A DNA stretch of 44,332 nt. Source: Dysgonamonadaceae bacterium (GTDB taxonomy: Bacteria; Bacteroidota; Bacteroidia; Bacteroidales; Azobacteroidaceae). The notes beneath the pieces were generated by a model that was not told the origin of the DNA, did no database searches, and saw nothing but the letters and a program-made list of their open reading frames with translations. Location: positions 1 to 44,332 of the forward strand of contig JAIRZF010000175.1 of the NCBI GenBank assembly GCA_031267385.1, in the 5' to 3' direction. The position numbers were made by a program, and so were the translations under genes. Shown here piece after piece: positions 9,473 to 18,799 of this stretch; positions within the stretch are counted from its first letter, which is position 1; each line of letters starts with the position of its first letter.

Positions 9473-11308
9473 TTAGTCCTCCATTAATTTAGTTATTTCC
9501 TCTACCAAACGGGCTACTATAAACGGTTGCCCTTTTACTCTGTTGAACTGGTAAGGATTAAATCCGTGAACTTTTGAACGAAGATGATTGGCAAATTGTC
9601 CTTTATTTTGCTCAATTACAATCGCTTTCTTATATTTCCGGAGAATTTCCCCCGCATTACGCGGTAAAGGATTGATATACTTGAAATGAGTAAATGCCAG
9701 CTTTTTACCGCTTTTGCGGATAATTTCTACGGCTTCGCACAAGTGTCCGTAAGTACCGCCCCAACCGATCACAATCAGATCGGCATCTTCGTCTCCAATA
9801 ATTTCCTGCAAAGGCAGTTTACCGGCTATTTTATCAATTTTGGCCTGCCGCGTTTCCGTCATCAATTCATGATTGGCCGCATCGGTAGAAATAACGCTTG
9901 TATTATAATCTTTTTCCAGGCCTCCGATACGATGAGCAAATCCTTCCATACCGGGTACCGCCCAATAACGTACTTTGGTTTCTTCATCTCTTTGGTATGG
10001 AGTCCAACCCGGTTGCAGATCAGGAGTAACATAATGAGGTTTAATTTCGGGATAATCAGCCAATTCGGGAATTTTCCAGGCCGACGAACCGTTGGCTATA
10101 TAACCGTCGGTCAATAAAATGACTGGAGTCATGTGTTCCAAAGCAATTTTGGAAGCCCAATAGGCCGAATCGAAACAATCCGTTGGAGAGGTGGCGGCAA
10201 TAACAACCGCAGGACTTTCGCCATTCCTGCCGTAAAGAGCCTGCATCAGGTCGGTCTGTTCACTTTTTGTAGGCATTCCGGTTGAAGGGCCTGAACGTTG
10301 CACGTCAACGATAACCAAAGGAATTTCAGCAATAACCGCCAATCCTATCGCCTCGCTTTTCAACGCCAATCCGGGGCCTGAAGTTGAGGTCGCCGCCAGG
10401 CATCCTGCAAAAGAAGCTCCGATAGCAGAACAAATCCCGGCAATTTCATCTTCAGCCTGCATGACTTTGACTCCCAAATCTTTACGGGCAGCCAATTCCT
10501 GCATAATATCCGTTGCCGGCGTAATGGGATAACTTCCCAGGAAAAGTTGTAAACCGGACTTTTCCGCAGCGGCAATCAAACCGTAAGCTGTTGCCTTATT
10601 TCCGTTTACATCTGTATAGAATCCCTTCTCTGCAGAAAGAGTTTCAATGCGGTAAGTCGATACCGAAGCATGGATATTACTTCCATAATTGTATCCGGCA
10701 TTCAATATTGTCAGATTGGCATCGAGGACTGCAGGTTTTTTCGCAAATTTTGCTCTCAGCATGTGTTCTGCCGTTCCCAAAGGCCTGTTAAACAACCAGC
10801 AAACGAGTCCCAAGGCAAAAACATTACGCCCCCGGGTAGCTTGCTTCTGATCGTCGACAGCGTTTTTGCACAGGGTTGTAATCGGCGCTGCAATAACCTG
10901 AATAGGACTCAATCCCAATTCTTCAAAAGGATTTTCCGAAGTAAAATTGGCCTTTTCCAGATCCTTTTTTTCAAAAGAATCCACATCAATAATGACGACC
11001 GAATCGGATTTAAGAAAATTAGCGTTTACTTTTAATGCAGCCGGATTCATAGCAACCAATACATCAGCCTTATCTCCGGGAGTATAAATCCTTTTTCCAA
11101 GATGCACCTGAAAACCCGACACTCCACTCAGCGTGCCATGAGGAGCCCGTATTTCCGCTGGATAATCGGGAAAAGTGATAATTTCATTCCCCAATTCAGC
11201 AGAAAGATTGGAAAAAATAGATCCGGCCAACTGCATTCCATCGCCCGAATCCCCGGAAAAACGAATTACTACATGTTCTACCTCTTTGACCATTACGTCT
11301 TGTTTCAT
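9473..11308 (-). CDS. korA: 2-oxoacid:ferredoxin oxidoreductase, fused gamma-alpha subunit
   Basis: 611 residues. The N-terminal about 190 residues are the gamma (POR) domain (FSGDSGDGMQLAGSIFS, DYPAEIRAPHGTLSGVSGFQ). The rest is the pyrimidine-binding alpha domain (YPITPATDIMQELA, EDEIAGICSAIGASFAG, TSTSGPGLALKSE) and the C-terminal transketolase-like part (IGWGGTYGH). This fused arrangement is usual in Bacteroidota. Together with KorB it feeds or drains the 2-oxoglutarate node with ferredoxin as carrier. It is the first gene of the minus-strand operon, with a good promoter just upstream (11363-11395). Confidence 0.93.
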   Translation of the reverse strand: MKQDVMVKEVEHVVIRFSGDSGDGMQLAGSIFSNLSAELGNEIITFPDYPAEIRAPHGTLSGVSGFQVHLGKRIYTPGDKADVLVAMNPAALKVNANFLKSDSVVIIDVDSFEKKDLEKANFTSENPFEELGLSPIQVIAAPITTLCKNAVDDQKQATRGRNVFALGLVCWLFNRPLGTAEHMLRAKFAKKPAVLDANLTILNAGYNYGSNIHASVSTYRIETLSAEKGFYTDVNGNKATAYGLIAAAEKSGLQLFLGSYPITPATDIMQELAARKDLGVKVMQAEDEIAGICSAIGASFAGCLAATSTSGPGLALKSEAIGLAVIAEIPLVIVDVQRSGPSTGMPTKSEQTDLMQALYGRNGESPAVVIAATSPTDCFDSAYWASKIALEHMTPVILLTDGYIANGSSAWKIPELADYPEIKPHYVTPDLQPGWTPYQRDEETKVRYWAVPGMEGFAHRIGGLEKDYNTSVISTDAANHELMTETRQAKIDKIAGKLPLQEIIGDEDADLIVIGWGGTYGHLCEAVEIIRKSGKKLAFTHFKYINPLPRNAGEILRKYKKAIVIEQNKGQFANHLRSKVHGFNPYQFNRVKGQPFIVARLVEEITKLMED

Positions 11309-11362
11309 AATAGAATGTTATTTCATTAAATACTTACATACAACTATATAAAAATCGCGGTG

Positions 11363-11395
11363 CAAAGATAGATTTTTCCGTTGAATTAATTCCAA
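11363..11395 (-). promoter_or_regulatory. Promoter of the korAB operon
   Basis: On the minus strand the sequence reads TTG (plus 11393-11395), a 22-bp spacer, then TATCTTTG (plus 11363-11370), which matches the Bacteroidota sigma-ABfr pattern. The -7 element lies 54 nt upstream of the korA start codon. Confidence 0.65.
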
Positions 11396-11486
11396 AATCC
11401 AGCCCGATTTTTTTTGCGCATACAGAAGAATTGACCGGCTCCGGGAAAGGCTCCGGTGAACATAATTTATTACATTATTCGAAAAT

Positions 11487-11553
11487 ATAACAATTCGATA
11501 ACATTAAATGATATTTTGATAACTTATATGGAATAAAACGTCGATTAATTTTG
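11487..11553 (+). promoter_or_regulatory. Triple-ATAAC operator/promoter, copy A
   Basis: ATAAC half-sites start at 11487, 11498 and 11519 (spacings 11 and 21 bp). The -7 element TAATTTTG is at 11546-11553, 27 bp after the start of the third half-site. The same architecture recurs at 13962, 14847 and 24769. It lies 51 nt upstream of the first barrel gene. An 11-bp direct-repeat pitch is typical of OmpR/PhoB-family regulators, and the local response regulator at 22746-23432 is the likely ligand (inference). Confidence 0.75.
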
Positions 11554-11604
11554 CATAAATTAAATTTTTAATTATTTTTGTATGAAGTAAAATTACACAC
11601 ATAT

Positions 11605-13965
11605 ATGAAATCACTAACTATCACTTTATCAGGTTTTTTCCTGTTTTTATCTTATTTTTCGCTATCCGGACAGGAAAAAGTAAAACTCGAAGGAAAATTG
11701 AAAAATCAAACAGACAGTTTGTCTATTCCCTATGCCATAGTAAGCCTGCTTCCGAATGAAGCCATCAAATCAAAAATACAATGTTTTACGGATCAGGATG
11801 GGTATTTTCAATTGGATATTGCGGCAGGATCATACGCCATATCCTTACAATACATGGATTCCAACTACTCCATAATAAACAACGTAACAATTTCCGATAA
11901 AGCAGTTGATTTAGGCGATCTGTATGTCCCCATCAAAGAGATAAATTTGAACGAAGTGGTGGTAAAAGCCCAAAAACCCTTTGTGAAATATGAGCCGGAT
12001 CGAACCTTAATCGACTTAACAGTCAATCCGGCAACAGCAAAAGGATCTGTCGCCGACGGCCTGTTGAAAATACCGGGAATCAACGTTTCGCCTCAAGGAA
12101 CTATTTCTTTGTATGGATTATATACAATTGCAATCTATCTGGATGATCGTCCGGCAAATATGACGATGGCGCAACTGACCGATTATTTATCGTCCATGAG
12201 TGTCAACGATCTGGAGGTCATTGAACTGATAACGAATCCCGGAGTCCGTTATGGGAAAAATACCCAGACCGTCCTGAATATAAAAACGAAACGAAAAGCA
12301 AACGATGGAGTCAATGGGTTTGCTTCCGGAGCAGGAGAATATTTTGACGAACTTTCGGGAAGAATATCCGGAAGAATAAATATCAATAAAGGAATCAGTA
12401 AAAACTATATTTCTTCCTCTTTCACGGATTACAGGAGAACGTATACGACCACAATCGATTTAACCCCCAAAGAGATAACGTCGGAACATCCCGCCTATAA
12501 ATTGACGGAAAAAGAAAGCCTCTCCCCACAACAAACGTTCCGGATCAACCTGGGATCCGATTTATCGCTCAATAAAGAAAATACGCTGGGAGCTAAAGTT
12601 TCTCTGGGTAAAACCGGTAGCGATTTTACGAACCGTTCGTCAATCAACCGGGCGGAACAGGAATTGGCCTCTCTTTCTTCGATAGATCTTGATTATAAGT
12701 TAGTTCTGGGTAATTTGTATTACGCGTATGATAACAAAAAATGGAAATGGACAAATAATCTGGACTATAATGGAAATAATTTAAAACGCAAAAACGACAT
12801 TACCAGACAAAACTACCGGCAAACGCTGGATGAAAATTACGCCTTTTACCGGATTTCTTCGGATCTCACAACAAGTATTTTTCAGGAATTGACCCTTTCG
12901 GCCGGGATAAACGGAGAATTTTCAACAATCAATTCCGAATCTCAAACGCAACAGGCAAATACCGTTTATGACTACAATGAAAATAATTCAACACTCTATT
13001 TTTCGTTGAATTACAGGAAAAAAGATTACTTTGCCTCAGCCGGCCTTCGACTGAACCGGGAAGAAAGTAACGGCAAATTCGAAAAGCAGAATTTCTTCCT
13101 TGATACCTGTATTTTTATTTTCCAGCCATCGTTTTTCATTTCAAAAAATATCGGGAACAATCATCAGATAAAATTGACTTATAACAAGTATTTTTCACGT
13201 CCCAACTTCAGAGATCTTATTCCTTATACCAGTTATACCGGTAGCGCTGTCCGAAGAATAGGAAACCCTGATTTGCAAATCAGTAAAGAAGACCTGGTCT
13301 CATTTTCATATACTTATATGAAAGCTGCTGTGGCGGAACTGACTTACAGCCATACCGACAAACCTATTGTCGAAGCTATTGACGAAACTCCGGAACAACT
13401 GAATTTATACAGGACAAATCTGGATAAAAGCGATTATATCCGTTTCTTACTTGCTTTGCCGGTTCCCTATGCCAATAAAAATAAGCAATGGATCGGAACC
13501 AATTATTTTGCCGTTCAAAGACAATTTGATAAAGGAAAAATAAATCAGGCCGCCTATTCTCAGAATTTTACGGTATTTTATTTACAACACAAAGAAAGCC
13601 TTTCACTGCCCTCTAAATGGTATTTTGAAACACAAATAACCTACTATAGCCCCCTTTTCTTTGGAACTTATCGTATGGATAAACAATGGTGGATCGACGT
13701 TTCAATGAGTAAGATCATAGGGGATTTTCGAATCGCATTACAAGCAAATGACCTTTTCAACACCAATAAAGCCGATGGAAAATATTCTTCTGCATATTCG
13801 ACATTGAATTTTCATAAAAATTGGAACTATCCGAATATAAACCTTTCCGTTTCATATACTTTCGGCAATAAAAAATTAGATTCATACAAAGTAAAAAATA
13901 ATAACATTAAGGGTACGGAACGTATTCAAACAAATCCGGATGAGGGAATAAGCGACAAAAAATAA
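11605..13965 (+). CDS. Outer-membrane beta-barrel family protein (TonB-receptor-like), paralogue 1
   Basis: 786 residues from the ATG at 11605, chosen because MKSLTITLSGFFLFLSYFSL is a clean signal peptide; the frame stays open to 11578 through a weak TTG. After the signal come a carboxypeptidase-regulatory-like domain (KLEGKLKNQTDSLSIPYAIV, DQDGYFQLDI), a plug-like domain with LNEVVVKAQKP and LLKIPGINVSPQG, and a large C-terminal barrel of the OMP_b-brl_3 type, with the SRPNFRDL.PYTSYTG motif in the last third. Such proteins resemble TonB-dependent receptors but usually lack an evident TonB box. It is preceded by operator copy A, and its stop codon overlaps the first half-site of copy B. The C-terminal ISDKK tail is also found in the gene remnant at 14716-14829. 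It probably takes part in peptide or signal traffic across the outer membrane (inference from context). Confidence 0.85.
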   Translation: MKSLTITLSGFFLFLSYFSLSGQEKVKLEGKLKNQTDSLSIPYAIVSLLPNEAIKSKIQCFTDQDGYFQLDIAAGSYAISLQYMDSNYSIINNVTISDKAVDLGDLYVPIKEINLNEVVVKAQKPFVKYEPDRTLIDLTVNPATAKGSVADGLLKIPGINVSPQGTISLYGLYTIAIYLDDRPANMTMAQLTDYLSSMSVNDLEVIELITNPGVRYGKNTQTVLNIKTKRKANDGVNGFASGAGEYFDELSGRISGRININKGISKNYISSSFTDYRRTYTTTIDLTPKEITSEHPAYKLTEKESLSPQQTFRINLGSDLSLNKENTLGAKVSLGKTGSDFTNRSSINRAEQELASLSSIDLDYKLVLGNLYYAYDNKKWKWTNNLDYNGNNLKRKNDITRQNYRQTLDENYAFYRISSDLTTSIFQELTLSAGINGEFSTINSESQTQQANTVYDYNENNSTLYFSLNYRKKDYFASAGLRLNREESNGKFEKQNFFLDTCIFIFQPSFFISKNIGNNHQIKLTYNKYFSRPNFRDLIPYTSYTGSAVRRIGNPDLQISKEDLVSFSYTYMKAAVAELTYSHTDKPIVEAIDETPEQLNLYRTNLDKSDYIRFLLALPVPYANKNKQWIGTNYFAVQRQFDKGKINQAAYSQNFTVFYLQHKESLSLPSKWYFETQITYYSPLFFGTYRMDKQWWIDVSMSKIIGDFRIALQANDLFNTNKADGKYSSAYSTLNFHKNWNYPNINLSVSYTFGNKKLDSYKVKNNNIKGTERIQTNPDEGISDKK

Positions 13966-14028
13966 CAATTCGATAACATTATATGATATTTTGATAACCT
14001 ACCGGGAATAAAAAGGTGATTAATTTTG
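13962..14028 (+). promoter_or_regulatory. Triple-ATAAC operator/promoter, copy B
   Basis: Half-sites ATAAC start at 13962, 13973 and 13994; -7 element TAATTTTG at 14021-14028, again 27 bp from the third half-site. The sequence is nearly identical to copy A over about 70 bp. The first half-site overlaps the stop codon of the upstream barrel gene. It lies 25 nt upstream of the first small membrane-protein gene. Confidence 0.75.
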
Positions 14029-14053
14029 CATTGATAAAAAAGTGAAACTTTTC

Positions 14054-14329
14054 ATGAATATAAAGAAAAAGACTTTTGAAAAGATAGTATCGTTTACGAT
14101 TATTTTTTGCTTTGCTTTGCTTCAAATAGGTTCGGATTTATCGAAAAATCAAGCGCTTTTGAATCTATGGGATGTCTTTAAGTATGTATCATTCGGTTTA
14201 TGGTGCTGTTTGTTGATAAGATATTGGAAAAAACGACATGAGAATTCTTCTTATAAAGAATTGTTTTATGTAAACTTAATATTTTTTAGTGTTTTCATTT
14301 GTATCGGTATAATTTGTATACTTTACTAA
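14054..14329 (+). CDS. Small hydrophobic membrane protein, unknown
   Basis: 91 residues from the ATG at 14054; an in-frame GTG at 14042 is an alternative. I do not recognise the family. There are about three membrane segments (IVSFTIIFCFALLQIG, VFKYVSFGLWCCLLI, FYVNLIFFSVFICIGIICIL) and a short basic stretch RYWKKRHEN between the second and third. It sits directly behind operator copy B. The LIR-W-K motif after its second segment recurs at the end of the next small protein, so the two may be distant paralogues. Immunity or signalling accessory roles are possible but unsupported by homology. Confidence 0.6.
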   Translation: MNIKKKTFEKIVSFTIIFCFALLQIGSDLSKNQALLNLWDVFKYVSFGLWCCLLIRYWKKRHENSSYKELFYVNLIFFSVFICIGIICILY

Positions 14330-14442
14330 TGTTTTTCACCCATTAATACGCTCCTAAAAAGGTAAAAAAGCGATAAAAAATAGCAGAGGATATTACTGCG
14401 GCTGAACCGGAGTAAGTTTTATAACAACAAAAAAATGAAAAA

Positions 14443-14646
14443 ATGAAAAGATTATCAAAAAGAGAGATTTTATCAGTAATTGTTGGGACTAGTATTTATA
14501 TACTTTTGGCAGAATCAATTGCTTACTTTTTATTCCATGACAAAAATGCATTTCATTCTATCTTTCGTATTTGTTTTAACCTTATTTTTTGGCCTATATG
14601 TACAACGTGGCTCATTCGTAGATGGAATAAACATGATTCAGAATGA
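14443..14646 (+). CDS. Small two-segment membrane protein, unknown
   Basis: 67 residues, MKRLSKREILSVIVGTSIY onward, with two predicted membrane segments (about residues 9-29 and 40-56) and a basic tail LIRRWNKHDSE. The family is not recognised. It lies 113 nt downstream of the preceding small membrane gene in the same direction and probably belongs to the operator-B unit. The tail resembles the LIRYWKKRHEN stretch of its neighbour. A first ATG at 14435 is followed at once by a stop, so 14443 is the usable start. Confidence 0.55.
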   Translation: MKRLSKREILSVIVGTSIYILLAESIAYFLFHDKNAFHSIFRICFNLIFWPICTTWLIRRWNKHDSE

Positions 14647-14699
14647 ACCGACTTAATAGTTGAAATTTCAAATTCGGGAGAAAATCGTCATATTTTATT

Positions 14700-14717
14700 G
14701 AAATTGATTTTCTTCCG
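14700..14717 (+). repeat. 18-bp direct repeat, left copy
   Basis: GAAATTGATTTTCTTCCG occurs here and, identical, at 22456-22473, where it spans the stop codon of the PCAT exporter gene. The two copies bracket the AT-rich biosynthetic operon, and similarity to the barrel gene begins exactly at the right end of this copy. Confidence 0.7.
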
Positions 14718-14829
14718 ATAAAAATAAACAATGGATCGAAACTACTTAGGTACTTATTGTATGGATAAGTAGTGGTGGATTGATGCTTCTATCAGCAAAT
14801 CCGGTCAGGGTATTAGCGACAAAAAATAA
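14716..14829 (+). pseudogene. Remnant of a third barrel-gene copy (3' end)
   Basis: Three stretches match the 3' part of the barrel gene at 11605-13965, with internal deletions. CGATAAAAATAAACAATGG matches near 13474. The stretch GGTACTTATTGTATGGATAA and the following TGGTGGATTGATGCTTCTATC match near 13664-13710. Finally GGTATTAGCGACAAAAAATAA (coding GISDKK and stop) matches 13945-13965. As in the intact gene, a triple-ATAAC operator follows the stop. An in-frame TAG replaces the Gln codon of DKQWW. It is a scar of a tandem [operator-barrel] duplication. Confidence 0.75.
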
Positions 14830-14846
14830 TAGATCTTATCAAAAAT

Positions 14847-14914
14847 ATAACATTTCGATAACATTATATCGCATTTTGATAACCGAATTTGGATAGAACG
14901 CCGGATTATCTTTG
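14847..14914 (+). promoter_or_regulatory. Triple-ATAAC operator/promoter, copy C
   Basis: Half-sites ATAAC start at 14847, 14858 and 14879; -7 element TATCTTTG at 14907-14914, a perfect TAnnTTTG, 28 bp from the third half-site. It lies 34 nt upstream of the second barrel gene and presumably drives the whole biosynthetic operon to 22762. Confidence 0.75.
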
Positions 14915-14948
14915 TAGAAAATTTTTGATGAAATAATAAATCTTACGT

Positions 14949-17309
14949 ATGAAACAACTGATATTTACACTATTATTCGTAAATCTTTGTATTAGTATTA
15001 CTGCTCAAAACATTAAAATCAACGGAAAAGTATCGGATGAAAAATCCGATGCCGTAATTGCTGCGACAGTCCTTTTAATTTCAGAAGATAGTACGCTCAT
15101 TTCAAGTACGATAACCAATAGCGACGGGAATTTTGAACTGATAACATCCAGAAGGGCAGACCTCTGTTTCCTTCACATCACTCATGTTGAATTTGAAAGC
15201 AGTTATAACTCCTTGGTTCCGGATAAAGATACAGCTATTGTGGTGCAATTGAAAGAAAACTTGATTGTATTGAGCGAAATAACGGTTGTTGCAAAAAAGC
15301 CAATTTATAAGTTTGAACATGAAAAATTGATTGTAAATGTAAGTGATATTCCTAATGTTCAAACATATGATATTTTAAGACTGATACAAGTACTTCCCGG
15401 TGTTGTCAAATCAGGAGATGGATTAACATTGAATGGTGAAACCGCTACGATTTATATAGATGGAAGAAAGCAAACTATTAATGTTTCCAATATTGGTTCA
15501 ATCTTATCCTTAATGCCAGTTGCCGCTATTGATAAAGTTGAATTAATCTCTTCGTCAAATGGTGTATATGACGCTTCTGACGGGGCTGTTATTAATGTTG
15601 TCTATAAAAAACAAAAGGTAAATGGATATTATTTATCTGCAGGGGGATATTCCGCCACTTATGACAAAGGTCATTCTGACGGTGGAGGATCCACGACAAT
15701 CATATTTAAGAAAAAAAATATAATGTTTAATTCTATGGTCTCCTACAGAAATAACTATTCAACTACGCAAGTCAACGACACATTGCAATATTGGAATAAT
15801 TCGTTACTATATCAAAACAGAAATAGCGAAGGTAGGACAAACGCTTATATGGGCATGTTAAATCTAAATTGGGCCATCAAGAATGGTCATAACTTGAATT
15901 TTAATTTTAATTTTTATGATGGATTTTCGAACAATACATCCAATCAACTATACATATTTCAAAATGATCATACTACCCAGGACTTTTGGAATGTCAAATC
16001 AAAAGGAAATGATGATATGTGGGCGGGACAAGTAGAATATACTTCTCCAGATACATTAAACGATAAATTCAAAATCTCTTATGGGGTAGTGTGCGGGGGG
16101 CAAAAAAGCCGCAGAAATACCTTTGACGAAAATACGGAAATATTATACACCAATGACGGAATGACTGCACATCGACATACTGTCAAATTGGACTATGAAC
16201 ACAGATTTACTGAAAAAATGAATTTATTTCTTGGAATAAAAATGGATCTGGGACAATTAAACGATGATGTTATTTATATTGAAACAAATAATTCTAATCG
16301 CTATCCTACTAGTCGTTTTTGGGGTAAAGAATATATTTATGCTGGTTACGCACAACTTAAATATATATTCAACCCCATTTGGACAGCAAGTGCTTCATTA
16401 CGATCAGAACATACTTATTACAACCTTGATTTTTTGACGCTGAATGAAAATATTACTGATTCTTACACAAATTTATTCCCTTTCTTTACAGTTTCTCACA
16501 ACAGTAATAACAGAAGATATCAGACGTCTTTTTCATTCGGGTCCTCCATTTCTCGACCTAACTATAATTATATGTTACCAGGAACACGTTATTCTAATCA
16601 GTACTCCTCTACAAAAGGTAATCCCGAGGTAAAACCGAGGATAAACTATGATTTAAAATGGACAGGCCTGTTCTATCAATTCATAAATGCCTATTGGGGA
16701 TATCAAATTATTAATAATCTGCAAAATTTTGTATTCAATATCAGTTCAACAGACCCTCTTGTCAAGGAATCCAAATATCAAAATATTGCTGACGCCAGCA
16801 GAATTTATGGAGGGATCAATATTAATTATCTAGTTTTTTCGGATAAATTATCCGGACAGATTGGAGGTTCTGTACAGAATGTAAATTACAAGAACCCAAA
16901 GAATGGATTCGAGTTGCCTCAAGGGAAAAGTGATTATTGGCAAGGTTCACTCAATAAAAGATTCAACTATCAAATATCCAGACAATTAGGTGTTAATTGT
17001 GAATATTATTTCTTTCCAAAATACAACAATTTCACTTATACCTACCATCCCCGATGGTTAATGAATGCAGGAATTCATTATAATTCTCCAAAAAACAACT
17101 GGGCACTATCGCTAGATGCAAATGATATTTTTCATTCGAATAAGCAATTTAGGGAAATGTATTTCGGCAACAATTATAATAGAGACCATAGTTACCGTAG
17201 TAGCCAATATATTCAACTCTCCTTTATACTGAAATTCAAAGGTGGTGAAAAAGTGGAAGATAAGGCAAGAAATGGATCTTTGGACACCGATAGATTTTCG
17301 AAAAATTAA
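14949..17309 (+). CDS. Outer-membrane beta-barrel family protein (TonB-receptor-like), paralogue 2
   Basis: 786 residues, exactly as long as paralogue 1 from its preferred start. Signal peptide MKQLIFTLLFVNLCISITAQ, then a carboxypeptidase-regulatory-like domain (INGKVSDEKSDAVIAATVLL, NSDGNFEL), a plug-like region with LSEITVVAKKP and LRLIQVLPGVVKSGDG, and a barrel ending in YIQLSFILKFKGG plus a charged tail. The SRPNYNYMLPGTRYSNQY stretch corresponds to the SRPNFRDLIPYTSYTG stretch of paralogue 1. It is the first gene of the operon behind operator C, and the radical SAM gene starts 14 bp after it. Base composition is distinctly AT-richer than paralogue 1. An outer-membrane role in release or sensing of the peptide product is inferred from context only. 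Confidence 0.85.
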   Translation: MKQLIFTLLFVNLCISITAQNIKINGKVSDEKSDAVIAATVLLISEDSTLISSTITNSDGNFELITSRRADLCFLHITHVEFESSYNSLVPDKDTAIVVQLKENLIVLSEITVVAKKPIYKFEHEKLIVNVSDIPNVQTYDILRLIQVLPGVVKSGDGLTLNGETATIYIDGRKQTINVSNIGSILSLMPVAAIDKVELISSSNGVYDASDGAVINVVYKKQKVNGYYLSAGGYSATYDKGHSDGGGSTTIIFKKKNIMFNSMVSYRNNYSTTQVNDTLQYWNNSLLYQNRNSEGRTNAYMGMLNLNWAIKNGHNLNFNFNFYDGFSNNTSNQLYIFQNDHTTQDFWNVKSKGNDDMWAGQVEYTSPDTLNDKFKISYGVVCGGQKSRRNTFDENTEILYTNDGMTAHRHTVKLDYEHRFTEKMNLFLGIKMDLGQLNDDVIYIETNNSNRYPTSRFWGKEYIYAGYAQLKYIFNPIWTASASLRSEHTYYNLDFLTLNENITDSYTNLFPFFTVSHNSNNRRYQTSFSFGSSISRPNYNYMLPGTRYSNQYSSTKGNPEVKPRINYDLKWTGLFYQFINAYWGYQIINNLQNFVFNISSTDPLVKESKYQNIADASRIYGGININYLVFSDKLSGQIGGSVQNVNYKNPKNGFELPQGKSDYWQGSLNKRFNYQISRQLGVNCEYYFFPKYNNFTYTYHPRWLMNAGIHYNSPKNNWALSLDANDIFHSNKQFREMYFGNNYNRDHSYRSSQYIQLSFILKFKGGEKVEDKARNGSLDTDRFSKN

Positions 17310-17323
17310 TAAATATCAAAATC

Positions 17324-18796
17324 ATGGAAAATATAAATTTAGAAAAAACAGTAGTCTTAAATCCCAATTACCGTTTGATAAACGACACAGACAGAATCAT
17401 ATTGATTTCAGATAGAGGTTCACAATATCTTTTTAGCTTTATTCATCCAATGCATGCGATCCTTTTGTCATTCTTTAAGGGAGACAAGACTATGAAGGAT
17501 GTTGTAACTGAAATAAGTAATGTTTTCTCAATATCAGAACAGAATGCTATTAAAACAATAAGCCCTTTTATTGAAAATATTAATAATATGGGACTCGAAT
17601 ATAATGATAAAAAATTTATGTTCCCAAAAAACATATTGATAGAAAATAAGAACAAGATCATACGACAAGACCTTGATTACAAGCTATATACAATAAATCC
17701 GCCTTATAATTTCGAAAGAACTAGATTTTCAAAACCTACTGCTACCGTATTCGTTATAAATACATCTTGCGTTACGGATTGTATTTATTGCTATGCAAAC
17801 AGGAAAGAAAAATTCAACCCCCTATCTACGGAAAAAATACTTTCAATAATTGATGAAGCACATGAAATCGGAATTACTGATTTTGATATAACAGGAGGAG
17901 AAACTTTTCTTCAAAAAGATTGGGAGAAAATTCTTGAAAAGTTACACAGCTATGGATTCACATCCAATCTTTCCACAAAAATCCCATTGTCAAAAGAACA
18001 AATAGATAAATTTACAAAAACCGGTTTTCAAGAACTACAGGTTTCAATAGATTCATTCGATCCCTCATTACAAAAAAATAACCTGCAAGTATCTAAATCA
18101 TATATAGATAAGATGAAAGAAAGCTTGACTTATTTAGATTCTAAAGGGATAAACCTGATTATTAAAGGGACACAAACTTATGATACACTCACAACAACAA
18201 ATATTGGAGAGGTAATTGATTTTATCAAACATTTGAAAAATGTTAAACGATATATGATCACCGTAATCGGTTGCTCATTATATAAATCTAATGATGAGTA
18301 TCATAAAATCAAACCATCACTAAAGCAAATAAATGAAATCTTAAATTTTATAAATAAGAAGAGTAACGAGATAAATTTTGAAATAACTTTTGACGATCAA
18401 CGAGTTTTGAAAAAAGAATTATGTAATTATACTGAATTTAAAAACAGGAGTTTGTGTTCTGGTAATATCAATGGATTTGTTATCTTACCTGATGGAAAAG
18501 TTACTATATGTGAAGAATTGTATTGGAACGAGCATTTTCTCTTGGGGGATTTAAATCAATCAAGCATTTTGGAAATATGGAACTCTACTAAAGCAATGTC
18601 GTTATGGGATTTAAATCAGAAAGGGTTTCCAAAAGACAATGTTTGTGCATCATGTCAGGATTTTGATAATTGCAGAAAAGGAAAAGGTGTTTGTTGGAAA
18701 ATGATAGTTAAGGGATATGGCTGGGAAAACTACTTACACCCAGACCCTAGATGCCCTAAAGCCCCAGAAATGATTTATAACATATGCTCTGATTAA
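17324..18796 (+). CDS. Radical SAM/SPASM peptide maturase with PqqD-like N-terminus
   Basis: 490 residues. Residues 1-about 100 look like a PqqD-type peptide-recognition element (NYRLINDTDRIILIS, HPMHAILLSFFKGDKTMKDV). The radical SAM core has the cluster motif CxxxCxxC at C149, C153 and C156 and ITGGE at about 189-193. The C-terminus is a SPASM-type auxiliary-cluster domain: CSGNINGFVILPDGKVTIC, then CASCQDFDNC, GVCW and PRCP. This is the architecture of enzymes that make thioether or carbon-carbon cross-links in ribosomal peptides. It sits in an operon with a carrier protein, a GG-leader precursor and a C39 exporter, so the precursor at 19079-19294 is the probable substrate (inference). The stop is 3 bp before the carrier-protein start. 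Confidence 0.88.
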   Translation: MENINLEKTVVLNPNYRLINDTDRIILISDRGSQYLFSFIHPMHAILLSFFKGDKTMKDVVTEISNVFSISEQNAIKTISPFIENINNMGLEYNDKKFMFPKNILIENKNKIIRQDLDYKLYTINPPYNFERTRFSKPTATVFVINTSCVTDCIYCYANRKEKFNPLSTEKILSIIDEAHEIGITDFDITGGETFLQKDWEKILEKLHSYGFTSNLSTKIPLSKEQIDKFTKTGFQELQVSIDSFDPSLQKNNLQVSKSYIDKMKESLTYLDSKGINLIIKGTQTYDTLTTTNIGEVIDFIKHLKNVKRYMITVIGCSLYKSNDEYHKIKPSLKQINEILNFINKKSNEINFEITFDDQRVLKKELCNYTEFKNRSLCSGNINGFVILPDGKVTICEELYWNEHFLLGDLNQSSILEIWNSTKAMSLWDLNQKGFPKDNVCASCQDFDNCRKGKGVCWKMIVKGYGWENYLHPDPRCPKAPEMIYNICSD

Positions 18797-18799
18797 ACT

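Noticed and set aside
8501-10117. Plus-strand open frames opposite korB and korA
   Set aside because: Shadows of well-conserved genes; no start signals or recognisable products.
11519-11553. Standard TTG-N19-21-TAnnTTTG promoter in operator copy A
   Set aside because: The only TTG is at 27-30 bp, too far for a normal -33 element; the ATAAC sites more likely supply activator contact in place of a -33 box.
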